Below, one piece after another: positions 34,403 to 46,602 of a DNA stretch of 64,000 nucleotides (positions are counted from its first letter, which is position 1; each line of letters starts with the position of its first letter). Source of the stretch: Aquatica leii (lineage: Eukaryota; Arthropoda; Insecta; Coleoptera; Lampyridae); the NCBI GenBank assembly GCA_035610365.1, contig CM069433.1, positions 80,758,236 to 80,822,235 of the forward strand. The letters are read 5' to 3'. The notes under the pieces are model-generated. The model did no database searches and was not told the origin of the DNA. It saw only the letters and a list, made by a program, of their open reading frames with translations. A program made the position numbers and the translations under genes.

Positions 34403-36099
34403 CGTCACGAATTTTGTTTATAGTGCCCTCTACTGTTCAATAGTGCATTAATACCATTTTATAGTTACAAACGCCTGTCTGATCCTTCGTTTAAATTCCC
34501 CAAATTCCAACATAACCTGTTTTAAAAAATCGCGTTCCAATTGTATAATTATTAAGTTAGTATTATAAAATATTACATAATAGAGTCATATGGTTTCACA
34601 AATTTAATTAGTCTTAAGGCAAATTCAAAGATCATTTTAAGAATGCAGACGTTTGATGACTAGTGGAAATTATAACATTGCAAAAACTATTTTGTTAAAG
34701 TCTAGGACAAATTTAAACGGAGCGTCTAATTTGATAAGTAATAATAAGTATAGTAATTCTTTGAGAAGTTTAGAATCTGGATTGCTTGATAATTTGATTG
34801 TCTAACTTTGAGAGGTTTTTCTTAGACATTAATACTTGTTTCAAGTCCTTAGAATTTTTTCAAGTCGCGCCCCCATACAAAAAAAACTACCTACTTGATT
34901 TGTAACGAAAATAATTTTTGTTAATAAAAATAAGTTGCATTTTCATTTTAATATTAAGTTAAAAATCATTGTTATTTTTATGCTAATGTCATTTTAAGTG
35001 CATTAACAATTCCATTTCAATTTAAAATTTATGATACCACATGACAATTGAATGTAAATATGACTTCATAATATCTCAAAAGAATATTGACGTTTTATAT
35101 TGCATTTCTTTTTAGATTTACCATGTTAGAGTACATCAAATTAATTTTTTTTTTGATGTATCAAACTAGGAAATAAAACTGAAAAAAGGTTTAACTATGA
35201 ACTACGAATTATTGCAAAAAATAGTCTCTTTATTTTAGCTTTAAATTGAAACAAAAATGAACAAACATATTTGACGAGGAGATATAGAGTTCATTTCAAG
35301 ACTAAAGAACCGCTGCGCAGAAACCAATTTTGTTCCGAATGTCAATACACTAGCTAACCAAAAAACGTTTGCACTTTTTATACGGCGTTTGAAGTGTCCA
35401 CATTTATTCCACAAGTTGTTACAAACTCTTTTTTATCTTTGTGTTTTATATTTTTTATATTATATTCATCGTCTTGTATGCAATCACTTTTTAGTTCAAT
35501 TAAAGGTAAACTATTACAGTTAATGTACATCGTTTACAGATGATGTTTTTAGTTAGAATTTATTTTGCATGATCGTCAAACTGCGTATTTATCCGACGCG
35601 CATCTCGCGGTTCTTTAGTCGTGAAACGATCTCTAATAATATTCAATTGCATTTTAAATATGTATGAAATTTCAAGAGATACATATAGTAGTATACTTAG
35701 ATTTAACGATTGAATGTAATAAAAAAATTGTATTTTATATTCATTATTTAAAATTAAAATGAAATACTTGTAGTAACAAGAAGAAGAAGAAGAATTACAA
35801 TTATCTATCTTTTGACATCTCATTAGCATGTGTATTTAAAACAGTGTAATTTTTCTTAACTAAAAAACAGGGACGTGCGTGCTTATTTATATGACAGTTG
35901 TATCTTAATTTCAATATTAAAATGTTACTTTAGATTTAATTTTTAAATTAAAATAAAAATGCAATTTTGGTTAAGGATAAATGACAAATGTTCTTTATCT
36001 AAAATACTTGACCAAAGACATTCCCATTAAAAGGGAATTTCATGCCAATGTCTAATAAAAAGTAAAACGGCTTGCCATAGATATAAGTAATTTAACTAG

Positions 36100-37490
36100 T
36101 TTGAATAATATCTATCCAATTCTTCTTACTCATCAATCAAAATTGAATGAAAATATGTACACCCTACTAATTTTTTTACCATGTGTACACTTCAGTAATT
36201 AGGTTGCATAACTAAACATGAATTATTTTTATACAAAATTACTACGCCATTGTTTAATCTAAGTCGCGCAGATTAAATGATAACATCGGTGTAATTTACA
36301 TTCCGATTGAGTTCTACACTTATGTACTATGATTTGTTATTAGTGTTTCAGGATTTTGTGCGCCGTGACCTTGATTGAAAAGATAGAACTAACGAGCGGT
36401 AAATTAAAAACCATCAATTTTATGTGCCAAGCTAAAAAGATAATATGACCGCAAAAATAAACATAATAGAAATCTGCATTACCAATCGAATGTAGGTTAA
36501 AGTTATTGATCTTTATATTATTATAACTATCTAAATTAAATACATAAGTAGTAACCAACAAAATCAGTTTCTGCTCTTGCTCTATGTTTTCCAATTTTAA
36601 ACAAACTTATTATGTGCTTACACAAAAATCCGACTTTTGTATAAGTTTTTTAATCTTGTACGTGCCTATTTGCAAAACTTTAAATTTTTTTACAAAAGTA
36701 ACAAAAAATAATTAAAAAGTAAAAATACTAGTTATCAATATTTCTAGATTACGTACAAAAATAAATTGCTTAGCCTTTTTTTCAATGAAATTAAATAAAT
36801 CAACAACTTAAGAGGGGGCTCCACAGCACAAATTCCTCGACATGGCGCCACTGGTGAAATCAAATGTGATTTTAAATCATCTTTTTTAGCGTTATAACGC
36901 AAAATTTTCATAAAAACTAAAGTTTACTTTGAAGACTGTTCTTAGCTTTTGGGGCTAACACTGTTTTTTATAGAAATAGTAGTTAGAATAAGACCACAAT
37001 AAATTATTAAATATTGAAAATTTTCCGAATTTTTTTTTTACTTTACGTAATTCAAAATTGTACCATCCCCTGCCAAATTTAGCGGTTTGTAACATATTTC
37101 AAGCTACAATGCTAATTTTGCTTATTAACGCTACAAATCAAGATAAACTAGTTAAATTCATTGCAGAGCGAACCTAGCGGTATGTTTGTAGAAGTAAAGC
37201 TGTATAAAAGTTCAACTACTTCTCGAAGGGAGCGCTGTAAATTGGATGTTCGTATCTATATTTTATTTGATGATTTTTACTGCATCAACTTCCGCTCTTT
37301 AGTGATAAACAATGTATTATTGAGATAGTATTACTATGTATTATGTTTCATGTGTTTGTAGAAGTGTAGATATATGAGAAATAATTCGAATTTAAATTTA
37401 CGGCCTACAAACTAGTAATGACATTAAAATTAAACTTCAGTATTGCCAAAATGCTTTTAAAAAAATATAAACAAGTTTTGTAAAACATTG
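36100..37490. other. AT-rich stretch with two GC-richer islands, no gene seen
   Basis: Islands near 36820-36870 and 37060-37100 may be MITE remnants. The 84-codon frame at 36340-36594 (minus) has no family resemblance. Confidence 0.35.
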
Positions 37491-37914
37491 CAGCCTCTTC
37501 AAAAAATCGATCGCAATCACAATCGTGGATCATAAAAAATTGTCAAAATCATCGATTGCCTATAAAATAACTATCGTAAACATCGATCTCTTATAAAGTA
37601 ACAATAGCGGTTGTGGAAAAAAAACAATACTCATTGCTCTTAGTCATAAAAATTCAAACAAAGTAGAGCGAAATGACCTTAGGATCGACAGACAGATGTT
37701 CATTAGTAAGAATAGTAGAAAAGAAATCATATTTTCTGGCTATTTTAAAAACTGATTACTTCTCTCATTTACAAAAAGTAATATGGTTTAACCTAAAATA
37801 TTTACTTTTACTTTAATGAAATGTATAATAAGGTGATTCCTTTTTAGTACGTTTAGTACTGCCAATATCGTAGGAATTTCTTTTTAAAAGCCAGTGAGCA
37901 TTAAAAATTCTTGT

Positions 37915-37946
37915 GAGCGTGTACTGTATTCTTGCATAATATATAA
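37915..37946 (+). repeat. 32-bp direct repeat, copy 1
   Basis: Matches 38072-38103 with two or three changes (core GCGTGTACTGTATTCTTGCA). Confidence 0.6.
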
Positions 37947-38071
37947 TCAAAGTAATGTGTCATATCGTATTTTACTACTATGCATAAGATAAACAGGTGG
38001 TAGTAGTAACATTCCGGTGTAATCAAAAACAATTTCTATTTGTTATGTAAGTTGATCCTCAAAACATTTGT

Positions 38072-38103
38072 AAGCGTGTACTGTATTCTTGCATAATTTA
38101 TAA
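38072..38103 (+). repeat. 32-bp direct repeat, copy 2
   Basis: Partner of 37915-37946, 157 bases away. Confidence 0.6.
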
Positions 38104-38580
38104 ACGATTTGTTAATGATAGAAGTAAGATTTAGAAAATAGAAACAAATTTTGATTTGTTTTGTTTTTAAACGTAGTGCGGTCATATGCAATGAAAGTTT
38201 ATGACACCAATAGTTTGTATAGGCGTTATACATTTCCAAATTTAAACATTTTGCTGGATGGCAAAATTCTTGAAAAAATTAGATACAAAGAAATTTTGTA
38301 GAAGATGGGGATAGTAGTGTCTACAAAAACTTGTGTGCGGTTAACCATGCGGAAATGACATTGTCATTAAAAAAGTTGAATGCAAGAATCATCTTTCGAA
38401 TTCTACAATTGTATAAACGATTTCTGCTCCGGGCACAGCAAAGTAAGAATGTTTGCTGTAATAAAAATTCCTTAATAAGAAGCATTTAGCTTACTAACTG
38501 ATAAAACTATCGCAAAAATGATAGTCGTGCGATAACGAACATTCTCAAGAGAATAATCGCAATTATTTCCACCACTAAAC

Positions 38581-38705
38581 TTTTATAATTTTTGCGCCAC
38601 CTGGCTTTCAATAGTGTAACTTACTTATTTGTAAAAAATTGCAGCTTTTACACATTTTATAATACTTTTTGTTGCGCTACCTGGCTCACAGTAGTATAAC
38701 TTTTT
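38581..38705 (+). repeat. Imperfect tandem duplication
   Basis: The unit ttttataat---ttgcgccacctggct-tcaatagtgtaact occurs at 38581-38625 and again at 38656-38705. Confidence 0.5.
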
Positions 38706-38859
38706 AATTTTAATAACTTTACCGTTAAAGCAGCACCTACTAGAGATTACACTCTAAGTGTAAATATGGCCGACGAGACCTCGCTCTTAATAAAATAAAA
38801 TCCAGTGCTGCAATGTTGACAAATTATCGTTTTGTTAGATATAAAGGGAAATAATTTGG

Positions 38860-39120
38860 TTTTCCGTCGATCGTCTGTTAATAACAATATAAACGTATAA
38901 TAATGTATCAGAAATAGATCGTTAATGCCCTCTATTAATAAACAATTTTAAACCATAGAATGAATTTCTATCAATGAACGATTTTGCATAGCAACCAATA
39001 AAATCGTTAGCAACCACTGATTTAACGATATTGCACGACTACTAGATATAACAACAGGTTGAGTATGCTTTAGTTTCTTTATAACTTCACACGTTTTACT
39101 AACGTACGATCGACGGAAAA
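38860..39120. mobile_element. Short MITE with 24-bp inverted ends
   Basis: TTTTCCGTCGATCGT followed by --GTTAATA at 38860-38883 is matched by its reverse complement at 39097-39120 (21 of 24). The 261-base interior has no coding capacity. Part of it belongs to the repeat shared with 29895-30175. Confidence 0.6.
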
Positions 39121-39235
39121 GCTTTAAAACTAACTCGTTTGTTAATCGGCAACAAATAATCTTGACGTTAAATGTCTCGATTATTAATCGCTATCATTAA
39201 CAACCTTGTTCGTTAAATAACTATTAAGAACGAAT
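38965..39235 (+). repeat. Dispersed repeat copy (partner 29895-30175)
   Basis: The CpG-richer, presumably younger, copy of the family seen at 29.9 kb. It spans the right half of the MITE and continues to the CATTAACAACCTTGTT block. Confidence 0.65.
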
Positions 39236-39439
39236 ACCTTAGATTTATCAATAAATACAAAACTAGACTTAGAAACTCGTAATTCAGTTTGCTTTATGAT
39301 ATTTTGGACGTTTAAACAAAAAATTGTTAATAACAATGAAACACTCAACAAACATTACTGGTAATTAACTTTGATTAGAATAAATTATTATTTAATCATC
39401 TGAAGAATAAAAATCTGATTTTTCATCATCTTCATGTTT

Positions 39440-39780
39440 TTGCAGATTTACCAATGTTAATAATAAGTTTGGGAACATTGACATTCACAACATCTCTGTC
39501 AAAATACTCTGCTTCCATTTTCCATTCGGCTACACCAATTTTTTGAAATTAATTTTCTGCCAACTTCAAAACATCACTTAGCTTAAACGTTGTATTGTGT
39601 GCAACTGCATCATTTTTTATTAGTGCCCACATTTTTTAAATTGAGTTTAGATATGGATGGTAGGGGGATAATCTTCCAACAACATGTCAATGTTCTTATA
39701 GCAATATATCAAGTACATATTTTTTATACTGTCGTTTGTTTGTTTGAATCTCTGCATACAGCTTAACTTTTGTTTCGTAT
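39440..39780 (-). pseudogene. Tc1/mariner-type transposase, C-terminal remnant
   Basis: The minus strand reads KLYAEIQTNKRQYKKYVLD, then GRLSPYHPYLNSI, a stop exactly where the catalytic Glu of the NPIE motif belongs, KMWALIKNDAVAHNTTFKL, SDVLKLAEN and EWKMEAEYF. This is the C-terminal catalytic part of the same transposase family as at 31393 and 41159. It stays in one frame across two stops. No N-terminal part is nearby, so it is a fragment. Confidence 0.7.
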
Positions 39781-40706
39781 ATGATGAAACAAAATACCTT
39801 GTTCTGCTAACTATTTTTACAATAAGAATAAAAACTGTTACAGTTAAGTTTTTTTATCTAAATTTGTTTATACAACAAAAATTAATAACTTCATAATTTG
39901 ATGTAATACAAATAAGTTTAGAATAATAACTGAATACAACAAAAGTCAAACGATGAAAATAAATAAAAACAAAAGTAACATTGATGCACAATCAGAAATA
40001 ATTTGTTAAACAGTTAAATTAAAATTTATTTAAATAAACAAAGTCTTTTTAAAGAGATGATGAATATAATATTAAAAAAGTTGAAAAATAATTTTATTTG
40101 CAAAAATTCTATTAATTTAATCAAAATCAAAAACAAAAAAGTTTATTGACGAAAACAGAATTTGTATTAAGTTTGTTAAAATTATAACATTACTTAAGTA
40201 ATAATTTATAAAACAAAAAGTTTTTCTAATATGATTTTACTTAACTTTTTACTAGTTTGTGTTACATTAAGAAAATTTTAAAAACAAAGCAAAAAATATA
40301 AATTCTAAACTTTTCTAAAACAGGTATTAATTTTTTATTATAAACAAACAAACAAAAATAAAGTTTCAAACACAGTTTTTAGAATAAGATTTAAAACTTA
40401 CATTTTCTAAATACATTTTTAAGAAAACGGAAACTAGGAGTATTATAACGCACCATAGCAGTAGCTCCGGTTAGCATACATCGATTTTTTATAAAAAATG
40501 AACATAAATTTTATTGTGCAAGCTCCCGATAATTGACTATCATAAACGTTATAAATTAATGTAGTTTCATTCGGCTACGATTCTAAATAAATACGGGTCA
40601 CTGTCTAATTGTGTACCACAACTCATTAATTCCTTAAATGAACTTCCGCAAAAGTAAAACGGTGTTAAACAAAAATTGTGTTGGTGCTCATAATGTGGTT
40701 AAATAA

Positions 40707-42856
40707 TGTACAAGTCCACAGAGCAAACAATATAGCTGGAGAAGGGATACCAGCGCTACAGTAGCTTGTATGGTACAATCCCAAAAAAAGTATTTGGGCG
40801 CTTAATTTAAATGTATATTGTTGGATACACATAAATGTATTGTGTGCTGTATAACCAGTGTAACTTATTTTTTTCTTTACAAAATTAGAAAGAAACATAT
40901 CTATAAAAGAAATACTTTATTAAACTTAAAACCCAAAACATAAATACACAATTTTTAGTAACAATATTAAGTTTTACAGAAACCGTTTTAAATAACTTAA
41001 GATTTATAAAATTCCTTTTGCTTATCTTAATTGTATTCAAGTTTGATATTTTGTTGAATAAACGAATAAGTTATTAGCTTGGCAATTTTTACTAACACAA
41101 ATTAATCCTTAAATTGAAATCGAAATTAATTGAACAAGTGCTTATTTAAACAGATTTATTAATCACTTTCATATTCTTCTAAACTTGTGTCATCTTCCGA
41201 TGAACCAGTATTCACTACAAATTTAAAGTTTTCCACTACATCGTCAACTAATCCATCGTTCACCCACATTTCTTGAGCCAACTGATCCACGTGCATGCAC
41301 TGTTTTTGCCAATCTAATGCTGTGATTTCATCAAACGCATTTCTTACTAACACCTGGATTTCCTTGGCGCTTTGCTGTACATTATTCATTGCGACCTTAT
41401 GTTTAGCCAAATTCCATATGAACTCAATGGGATTACGATCGCAATGATATGGAGGCAAACGTAACACGCTATGTCCATGTCTTTTTAAAATTTTGTCTAC
41501 ATAAAATGTTTTAGTGTAGCTAATCTTTTTTACCAATTCTAACATTTTGGATCTCCGCATATCCCCAGTTGTTGAAACCTTGTTACTTTCAAACCAGTTT
41601 CTAATTTCCTGCTTTGTTGTGGCTTAGGTTAGAGGTTTGTTGATTTGAACACTGTGGTACGGTGCATTATCCAAAACAACGATTCCTTTTGGTAGCAAAT
41701 TTGGGATTAACTGTTTTTCGATCCACTGCATAAAATTATGATGATTCATGTCGTTGTGGTAATCTCCTGATTTGCTTTTAGATTTAAAAATTAATAACCC
41801 GTTGTTAACAAATCCATACGCACCACCTGCGTGTACAATAATGTACCGCTGGCCAGAACGATCAACTTTATATACACCTGGTTGGTTCTTTGACTGTCAG
41901 CACTTACTGACCCCATAAGATGGGTGAATAAAAGTTTAGTTTAAATATGTAATTGGTTTTTTATTTTCTCCGAGAGCAGCGTTTTCTCTCAACTTTCGTA
42001 GATAACGAGAACGCCAAGCTACGTTATCATTAGGTTCTATGAGCAATTTTCGTCGGTTTTCACATTTTTTAAATTTGAAGCCAATTCTTAAAAGATGTTT
42101 TCGAATAGTTTCTTGTCCGCCAGTATAATTAATCTTGTCTTGCATTTTACTTACAAAAATTTGTAACGTTGGCACTTGCTTGTCAACCGTGTAAACCTCT
42201 TGCACTGTCCTTTTTAAAATTCCTAAATCGCACTCATCCATCATTATTTTGTTGGATCCTCCGCTTTTCCTTTTTTTGAAGGCAATTCTAGGGGATTACC
42301 GTCAGCTACAGCAGCTTCTTTTCGTATTCTCAAAATAGTAGTTACTGATTTCCCAACAGCAGCCGCTGCAAGTTCGGTTGACTTGTCCAAAGGGAATGCC
42401 CATTTAACAACAGCTTTTTGACTATCGAAAAACTGAATAACATTTTTGATAATGTATCGAGCCTCAGAATGGATAGCTTTCTTTGTAGTTCCAGCCATAA
42501 CAATGATAACCTTCAAACATAAAACTTACATTATAATTACCTGTTATTAAAACATTTGTAAATACATAACTGTATTTCACAAATAAAACAACGAAGTAGT
42601 CTTCAAAAAAACTGATTTTAATAAACAAGAGTATCACTGAAACACAATAAAAAGAATTAGTAATTAATAAAACGCACGCGGAAAATTTCAGCTGTAAACT
42701 GTCATAATTTACTTTTAACCAAATTTTAATTGTGAATGTACCAACTTCGAATTCTCAATTATGATTGAACAAATTATTTATAGCAGTAAAAATTTCAAAT
42801 TAATTTTTTTAGTTGACATATTCTCTGACTATCATGTTTGCAAAGTGGAGCTGTAC
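40707..42856 (-). mobile_element. Tc1/mariner-type element with degenerate inverted ends
   Basis: Flanking the transposase, 40707-40744 and the reverse complement of 42821-42856 share TGTACA--TCCAC---GCAAACA--ATAG and GAGAA. About two thirds of 36 positions agree, so these may be decayed terminal inverted repeats, although no TA duplication is evident. The transposase itself is secure; the ends are tentative. Confidence 0.4.
41159..42516 (-). pseudogene. Tc1/mariner-superfamily DDE transposase, one frameshift and three stops
   Basis: Nearly the whole protein is legible. The first frame (42516-42244) holds the helix-turn-helix (SEARYIIKNVIQFFDSQK, TTILRIRKEA). It ends in TAA overlapping the next ATG (TAATG), so a one-base slip separates it from the second frame. 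That frame runs to 41159 with in-frame stops at 41936-41938, after KC near 41900, and after KPLT near 41623. Catalytic blocks: ITYLN (family YLDE, so Asp reads Asn and Glu reads stop), GIVVLDNAPYH (intact) and RLPPYHCDRNPIEFIW (intact Glu). I count 81 residues between second Asp and Glu, near the spacing reported for the DD82E group. The C-terminal tail is acidic (SSEDDTSLEEYESD). Confidence 0.88.
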
Positions 42857-42899
42857 ACACAAACAAGTTTCGGCATCATGTGCTTATAAACAGTAAAAT

Positions 42900-44120
42900 C
42901 AATATACGGAATGTTTCAAAAAGTTATTATGACAAAACCGGTAGAAGCTTCTACTGGATTAAATTTAGATGATACTAATAATCAATTACGTTACTAAATT
43001 ATTATTGACAGATGACACGTTTTGAACAAATTTGACTCGCAAAAGTTTTAAAAGTATGTTGATGAAGCAAGGTAAACAACAAATTCTAAGCCAACCCGGT
43101 TTGAGCAATTTATCAATCTAAAGGATCTTAAAAAAATTTTTACCGAAAACATAAGAAACAAAAGTTCTACCAAAAATGGGTATAAAAAAACCTTTTTGTT
43201 TGAGATTGAGCGTCTGTTTTTATATCGTTTTTGAATATGTTTCAATGCGTGTAACACGGAAAAAAATGCGCGTTATAAAGCGGTTGAAGTGGGCCGCATG
43301 CTTAAATCTATAGTTCACGCGTAGTTGATAAAAAATTAGAATTAACTTTAACTACAACTACAGCAGGTTTTATCCATCTGATAAATCATAAAACAATAAA
43401 TAGAACTTTTGTAAAACTAGATATTATTACAAACTTGTTGTTTAGAAATAGCATGTTTCAACGTTAATTAAACGATTTTTATTTGGGTTTATTACGTTTA
43501 TTTTTATACTATGTACTTTTTTTTACGCATGTAGCGAACACTTATTCTTAAAAACTACCTGTTTGGTATTTATATGTTTATATATAATGGTGAGATTGCC
43601 TCTGTGACTGTATGTCTTTGAAACATAACAATAATTGAATATAATGCAATCATAAATAATTATTTGTTGAATTTGTTAATAATAAAGTTTAACATGATGT
43701 TGTGATTAATGGTTTATCTAAAATTTTATTACTATTCTAAACAATATATTTTTATTCTACGATAGTAAGCGTGCACAAAACGTATTTTAAAAAATATATT
43801 GTTATGTTTTCTTTGTTAAACAACAAAACTTGTCCCTATTTACTAATTTAAAAAAAATTATGGTAAATAAAGTTGCGAACATACCAAAACTGCATTGATA
43901 AGCAAGGTTTAGGTTACAGCCGTAGTGGCTACATAGTTGTCACATCTTTGTAAAGCAAACTTTTATTTTTTTATGAAATCGAGCATACCAATGATGTTTA
44001 TCCTTGCTGTTTATTACATTGTATACAGCGTTGTCGATGTTAAGATGTACAAACATACCAAAGATGCATGTATGATTGTAGTTTAAGTTGCTGTGGCTGT
44101 TGCTACTTTAATGTCACATC
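42900..44120. other. AT-rich stretch without recognisable genes
   Basis: A 69-codon frame at 43048-43257 (minus) shows no family match. No repeat noticed. Confidence 0.4.
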
Positions 44121-44129
44121 AATATAGAA

Positions 44130-44290
44130 CAGGCATGGGCAACTACCGGCCCGTGAGATTGTTGAGTCCGGCCCGCGAGGTTGTTGAGTCCGGCTCGCGA
44201 CGTAATTTTTACTGAGATTTATCGCTATATTTTAAGAGTTTTTATCACACTTGAATTACGCTTGATATATTATTTTTTTTTTCATTTTTG
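44130..44290 (+). mobile_element. hAT-like terminus with 22-bp tandem units
   Basis: CAGGCATGGGCAACTACCGG at 44130 is a typical hAT-type 5' terminus (CAG-start, GGGCAA). It leads into 2.6 tandem copies of a 22-base GC-rich unit (44146-44202; ccggcccgtgagattgttga-type). The other end and any transposase were not found, so only one terminus is supported. Confidence 0.5.
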
Positions 44291-44341
44291 GTGAGCGTCG
44301 ACTACAGTGGTCATTGGCTCCTTTTCACAGTAACTTATAGC

Positions 44342-46602
44342 TTATAATTTATTATAAAAATTTATATTTTTTAAGAAAACCAGCGCGTTTAGTATTCTTT
44401 GTCTGTTGTTTAAATTTTCCGCCATGTCATTTTTAATAGTATATGGCAGTCTTTGTATTTCGTACTTCGGACATTCACAAATTATATGCACTACAGTAAG
44501 AACGACTTGGCATTTTGCACATTGAGGTGCCGGTTCACCTTTAAGCAAATGTTGATGTGTTAGTTATGTGTGCCCCAGTATCAGTCTATGCGCACGAATA
44601 GCTTGTTCCCTTGTTAGATAAAAATTATGGTACGGGGTTGTGACCAATTGTTTTATTGGAGTAAGATGTGTATTTGTTTGACTCCATTTTAGTTGCCATT
44701 CGTGCAAAATTTTGTTTTTTATATTGTTATTTAAGTCGCTTCTTTTAATTAACGAGACGTTTATTTCGGGTTTGAAAGCAGCTTGATCTGCTAGCTCGTT
44801 TTCTACTATTCCTATATGACTAGAAACCCACATTAAAGTTATTTTACAGAAATTTTCTTCCAAAAGGTTTAGCTGGCATAAAATCATCGGTGAATGGTTG
44901 TTCTAAAGATTTTATACCGCTGAAAGCATTGGTCACAACGAGAAAATTTTTTCGATGCTGGTTAAATCTGCAGTACAATAGGGCATGTCACATCGCATAT
45001 TGTTCGGCTGCATACATCGAGCACATTTTATCCAGAGACCAGGTAAAACTTTCTTGATCACATACGATTGCACAGCCAACGCCGCTTTCTATCTTCAATC
45101 CATCTGTATACACGATGCAGTTTGACGAGTACTGTTCTGCTATTGTAAGAAACCTGTTCTTGTACACTTCAACAGGGGTTTCTTGTTTACAAACACTACT
45201 TAGATTTAAATGAACTTTAAAGTTTATTAAAGTTCATGGAGGTACTTCGTTAGGACATTTTTCCAGTATTTCAGTTAACAAATATTCGATTGAGTTTAAG
45301 TACTCCTTAAAACGCACTCCAGCTGGTTTCGTGATTGTCGGTCCGCTGTGATACAGTTTGTTTGGTTTGGTAAAAAAATCATGGTTGGGATGATCTGGGG
45401 AAGCCTTTATACGTGTGACATATTTGGCAAGTGGTGGTTCGCCTTAGGGTTAAGGATCCTAGTTCAGCTTCGTTGTATAGGCTTTCTGTTGGTAACGTAG
45501 GGAAAGCACCTAGACAGTATCTAATCCCTATATTGTGTATTTTATCTAGAAGCTGCAACGTGCTATTTCGTACCGATGAGTACGCTACACAACCGTTATC
45601 CATTCTTAATAGTACGATCGATTTATATATTTGAAGGAGAGTCAACGGTTTCGCGCCCCATTTGCTATGCGCCAGCACCTTGATGACGTCGAGAGCTTTC
45701 CAACAACAACGGTCCGTCACGGAGAGATGTTCTTTCCAAGTCATCTTGGAGTCAAAGGTTACTTCAAGAAATTTTGCCGTGTTTTTGCAAATGATCGCTT
45801 GTTGTTTAATAAATAATACGGGGTCGTAGTGAAGAGTCCTAAGTCGGCAAAAGTGTACACAATGTGTTTTTTCGGTGGCAAACGTGAAGCCGATGTTTTC
45901 ACCGTATGCTATTATTGTGTTTATGGCATGTTGCAATTGTCTAGCAATAAATCCCACTTTCTTGCCTAAGAGCTGAGTCATCGACGTATAGGCACTTACG
46001 CACGTTTTTGTCTACACCCTTTGCGATCTCGTTTATTGCTATCGCAAACAAGGTGCAGCTTAAAGTTGATCCTTGTGGAACACCGTTTTCTATTTTTTTA
46101 CTAGAAGACAGGCAGTTACCAATCCTCACCCGAAGTGGATGTTATAGTCGACGTGTAAGCGTTCCAACTAGCATTCTTACTTTCAAGGACGACTCTACTC
46201 GACTTAACTCTGGTTTTTTTAAAAGCTACTAGGTTTGTTTCAATCGGGTACTTTATGAATTTGTTAAACGCTTATTTTTTGCTGCAATCGTCTCTTTTAC
46301 CTGTGCGTTCTACCAGGGTACGGCACGTTTGAGCAAGGTTTTGCCCGTTCTAGGTATAAATTTGAGTGCACTTTTGACTATGATGTCGTTGATTTCTCAG
46401 ACATCTTGTGCTTGCAGCGGTGTTAGTTGCTTGGCAAAACCTATCCAATCGGCTTTAGCTGTTATCGATCTTCTATTTGCTTGTTTGATTAGACAAACCC
46501 TATCGGTTTCCACGATTATTAGAAAATGATCGCTGTTATATAAGTCGTCTTCTCCATACCAGTTTGGAAGCTATCTGACTAAACGCTATTGACAAGTCAA
46601 TG
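44342..46602 (-). pseudogene. I/jockey-type LINE with RNase H, internally deleted
   Basis: On the minus strand the element starts inside the endonuclease domain (IDLSIAFSQIASKLVW, then YGEDDLYNSDHF near 46540). It continues with the linker (KADWIGFAKQLTP, KSALKFIPRTGK, SWNAYTSTI) and then jumps to RIGNCLSS, KIENGVPQGSTLSCTLFAIA and CLYVDDSAL. RT motifs before GVPQGS, including the first catalytic Asp, are missing, so an internal deletion lies near 46130. The RT thumb (FLEVTFDSKMTWKEH, IHNIGIRYCLGAF) spans 45981-45379. RNase H follows: VYTDGLKIESGVGCAI near 45110, MYAAEQYAM near 45010, WVSSHIGIVENELADQAA near 44800. A C-terminal Cys motif (APQCAKC) ends it at 44342. Several frameshifts and stops occur. 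Confidence 0.85.

Larger units (their letters stand above)
33181..36079. mobile_element. 2.9-kb unit with terminal inverted repeats and 6-bp target duplication
   Basis: The ends tatggcaagccgttttact (33181 onward) and its reverse complement (ending 36079) match in 26 of 29 positions, and both are flanked by GATATA (33175-33180 and 36080-36085). This is the signature of a DNA transposon. The interior holds the nested inverted-repeat element at 33665-34366 and short frames (35560-35829 minus) without a recognised transposase. The superfamily cannot be named from this copy; it could equally be a TA-target element, since GATATA contains TA. Confidence 0.6.

Noticed and set aside
35560-35829. 89-codon frame inside the 2.9-kb TIR unit as its transposase
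   Set aside because: No DDE, zinc-finger or other motif; a poly-Ser/Asn run and AT-rich codons suggest chance.
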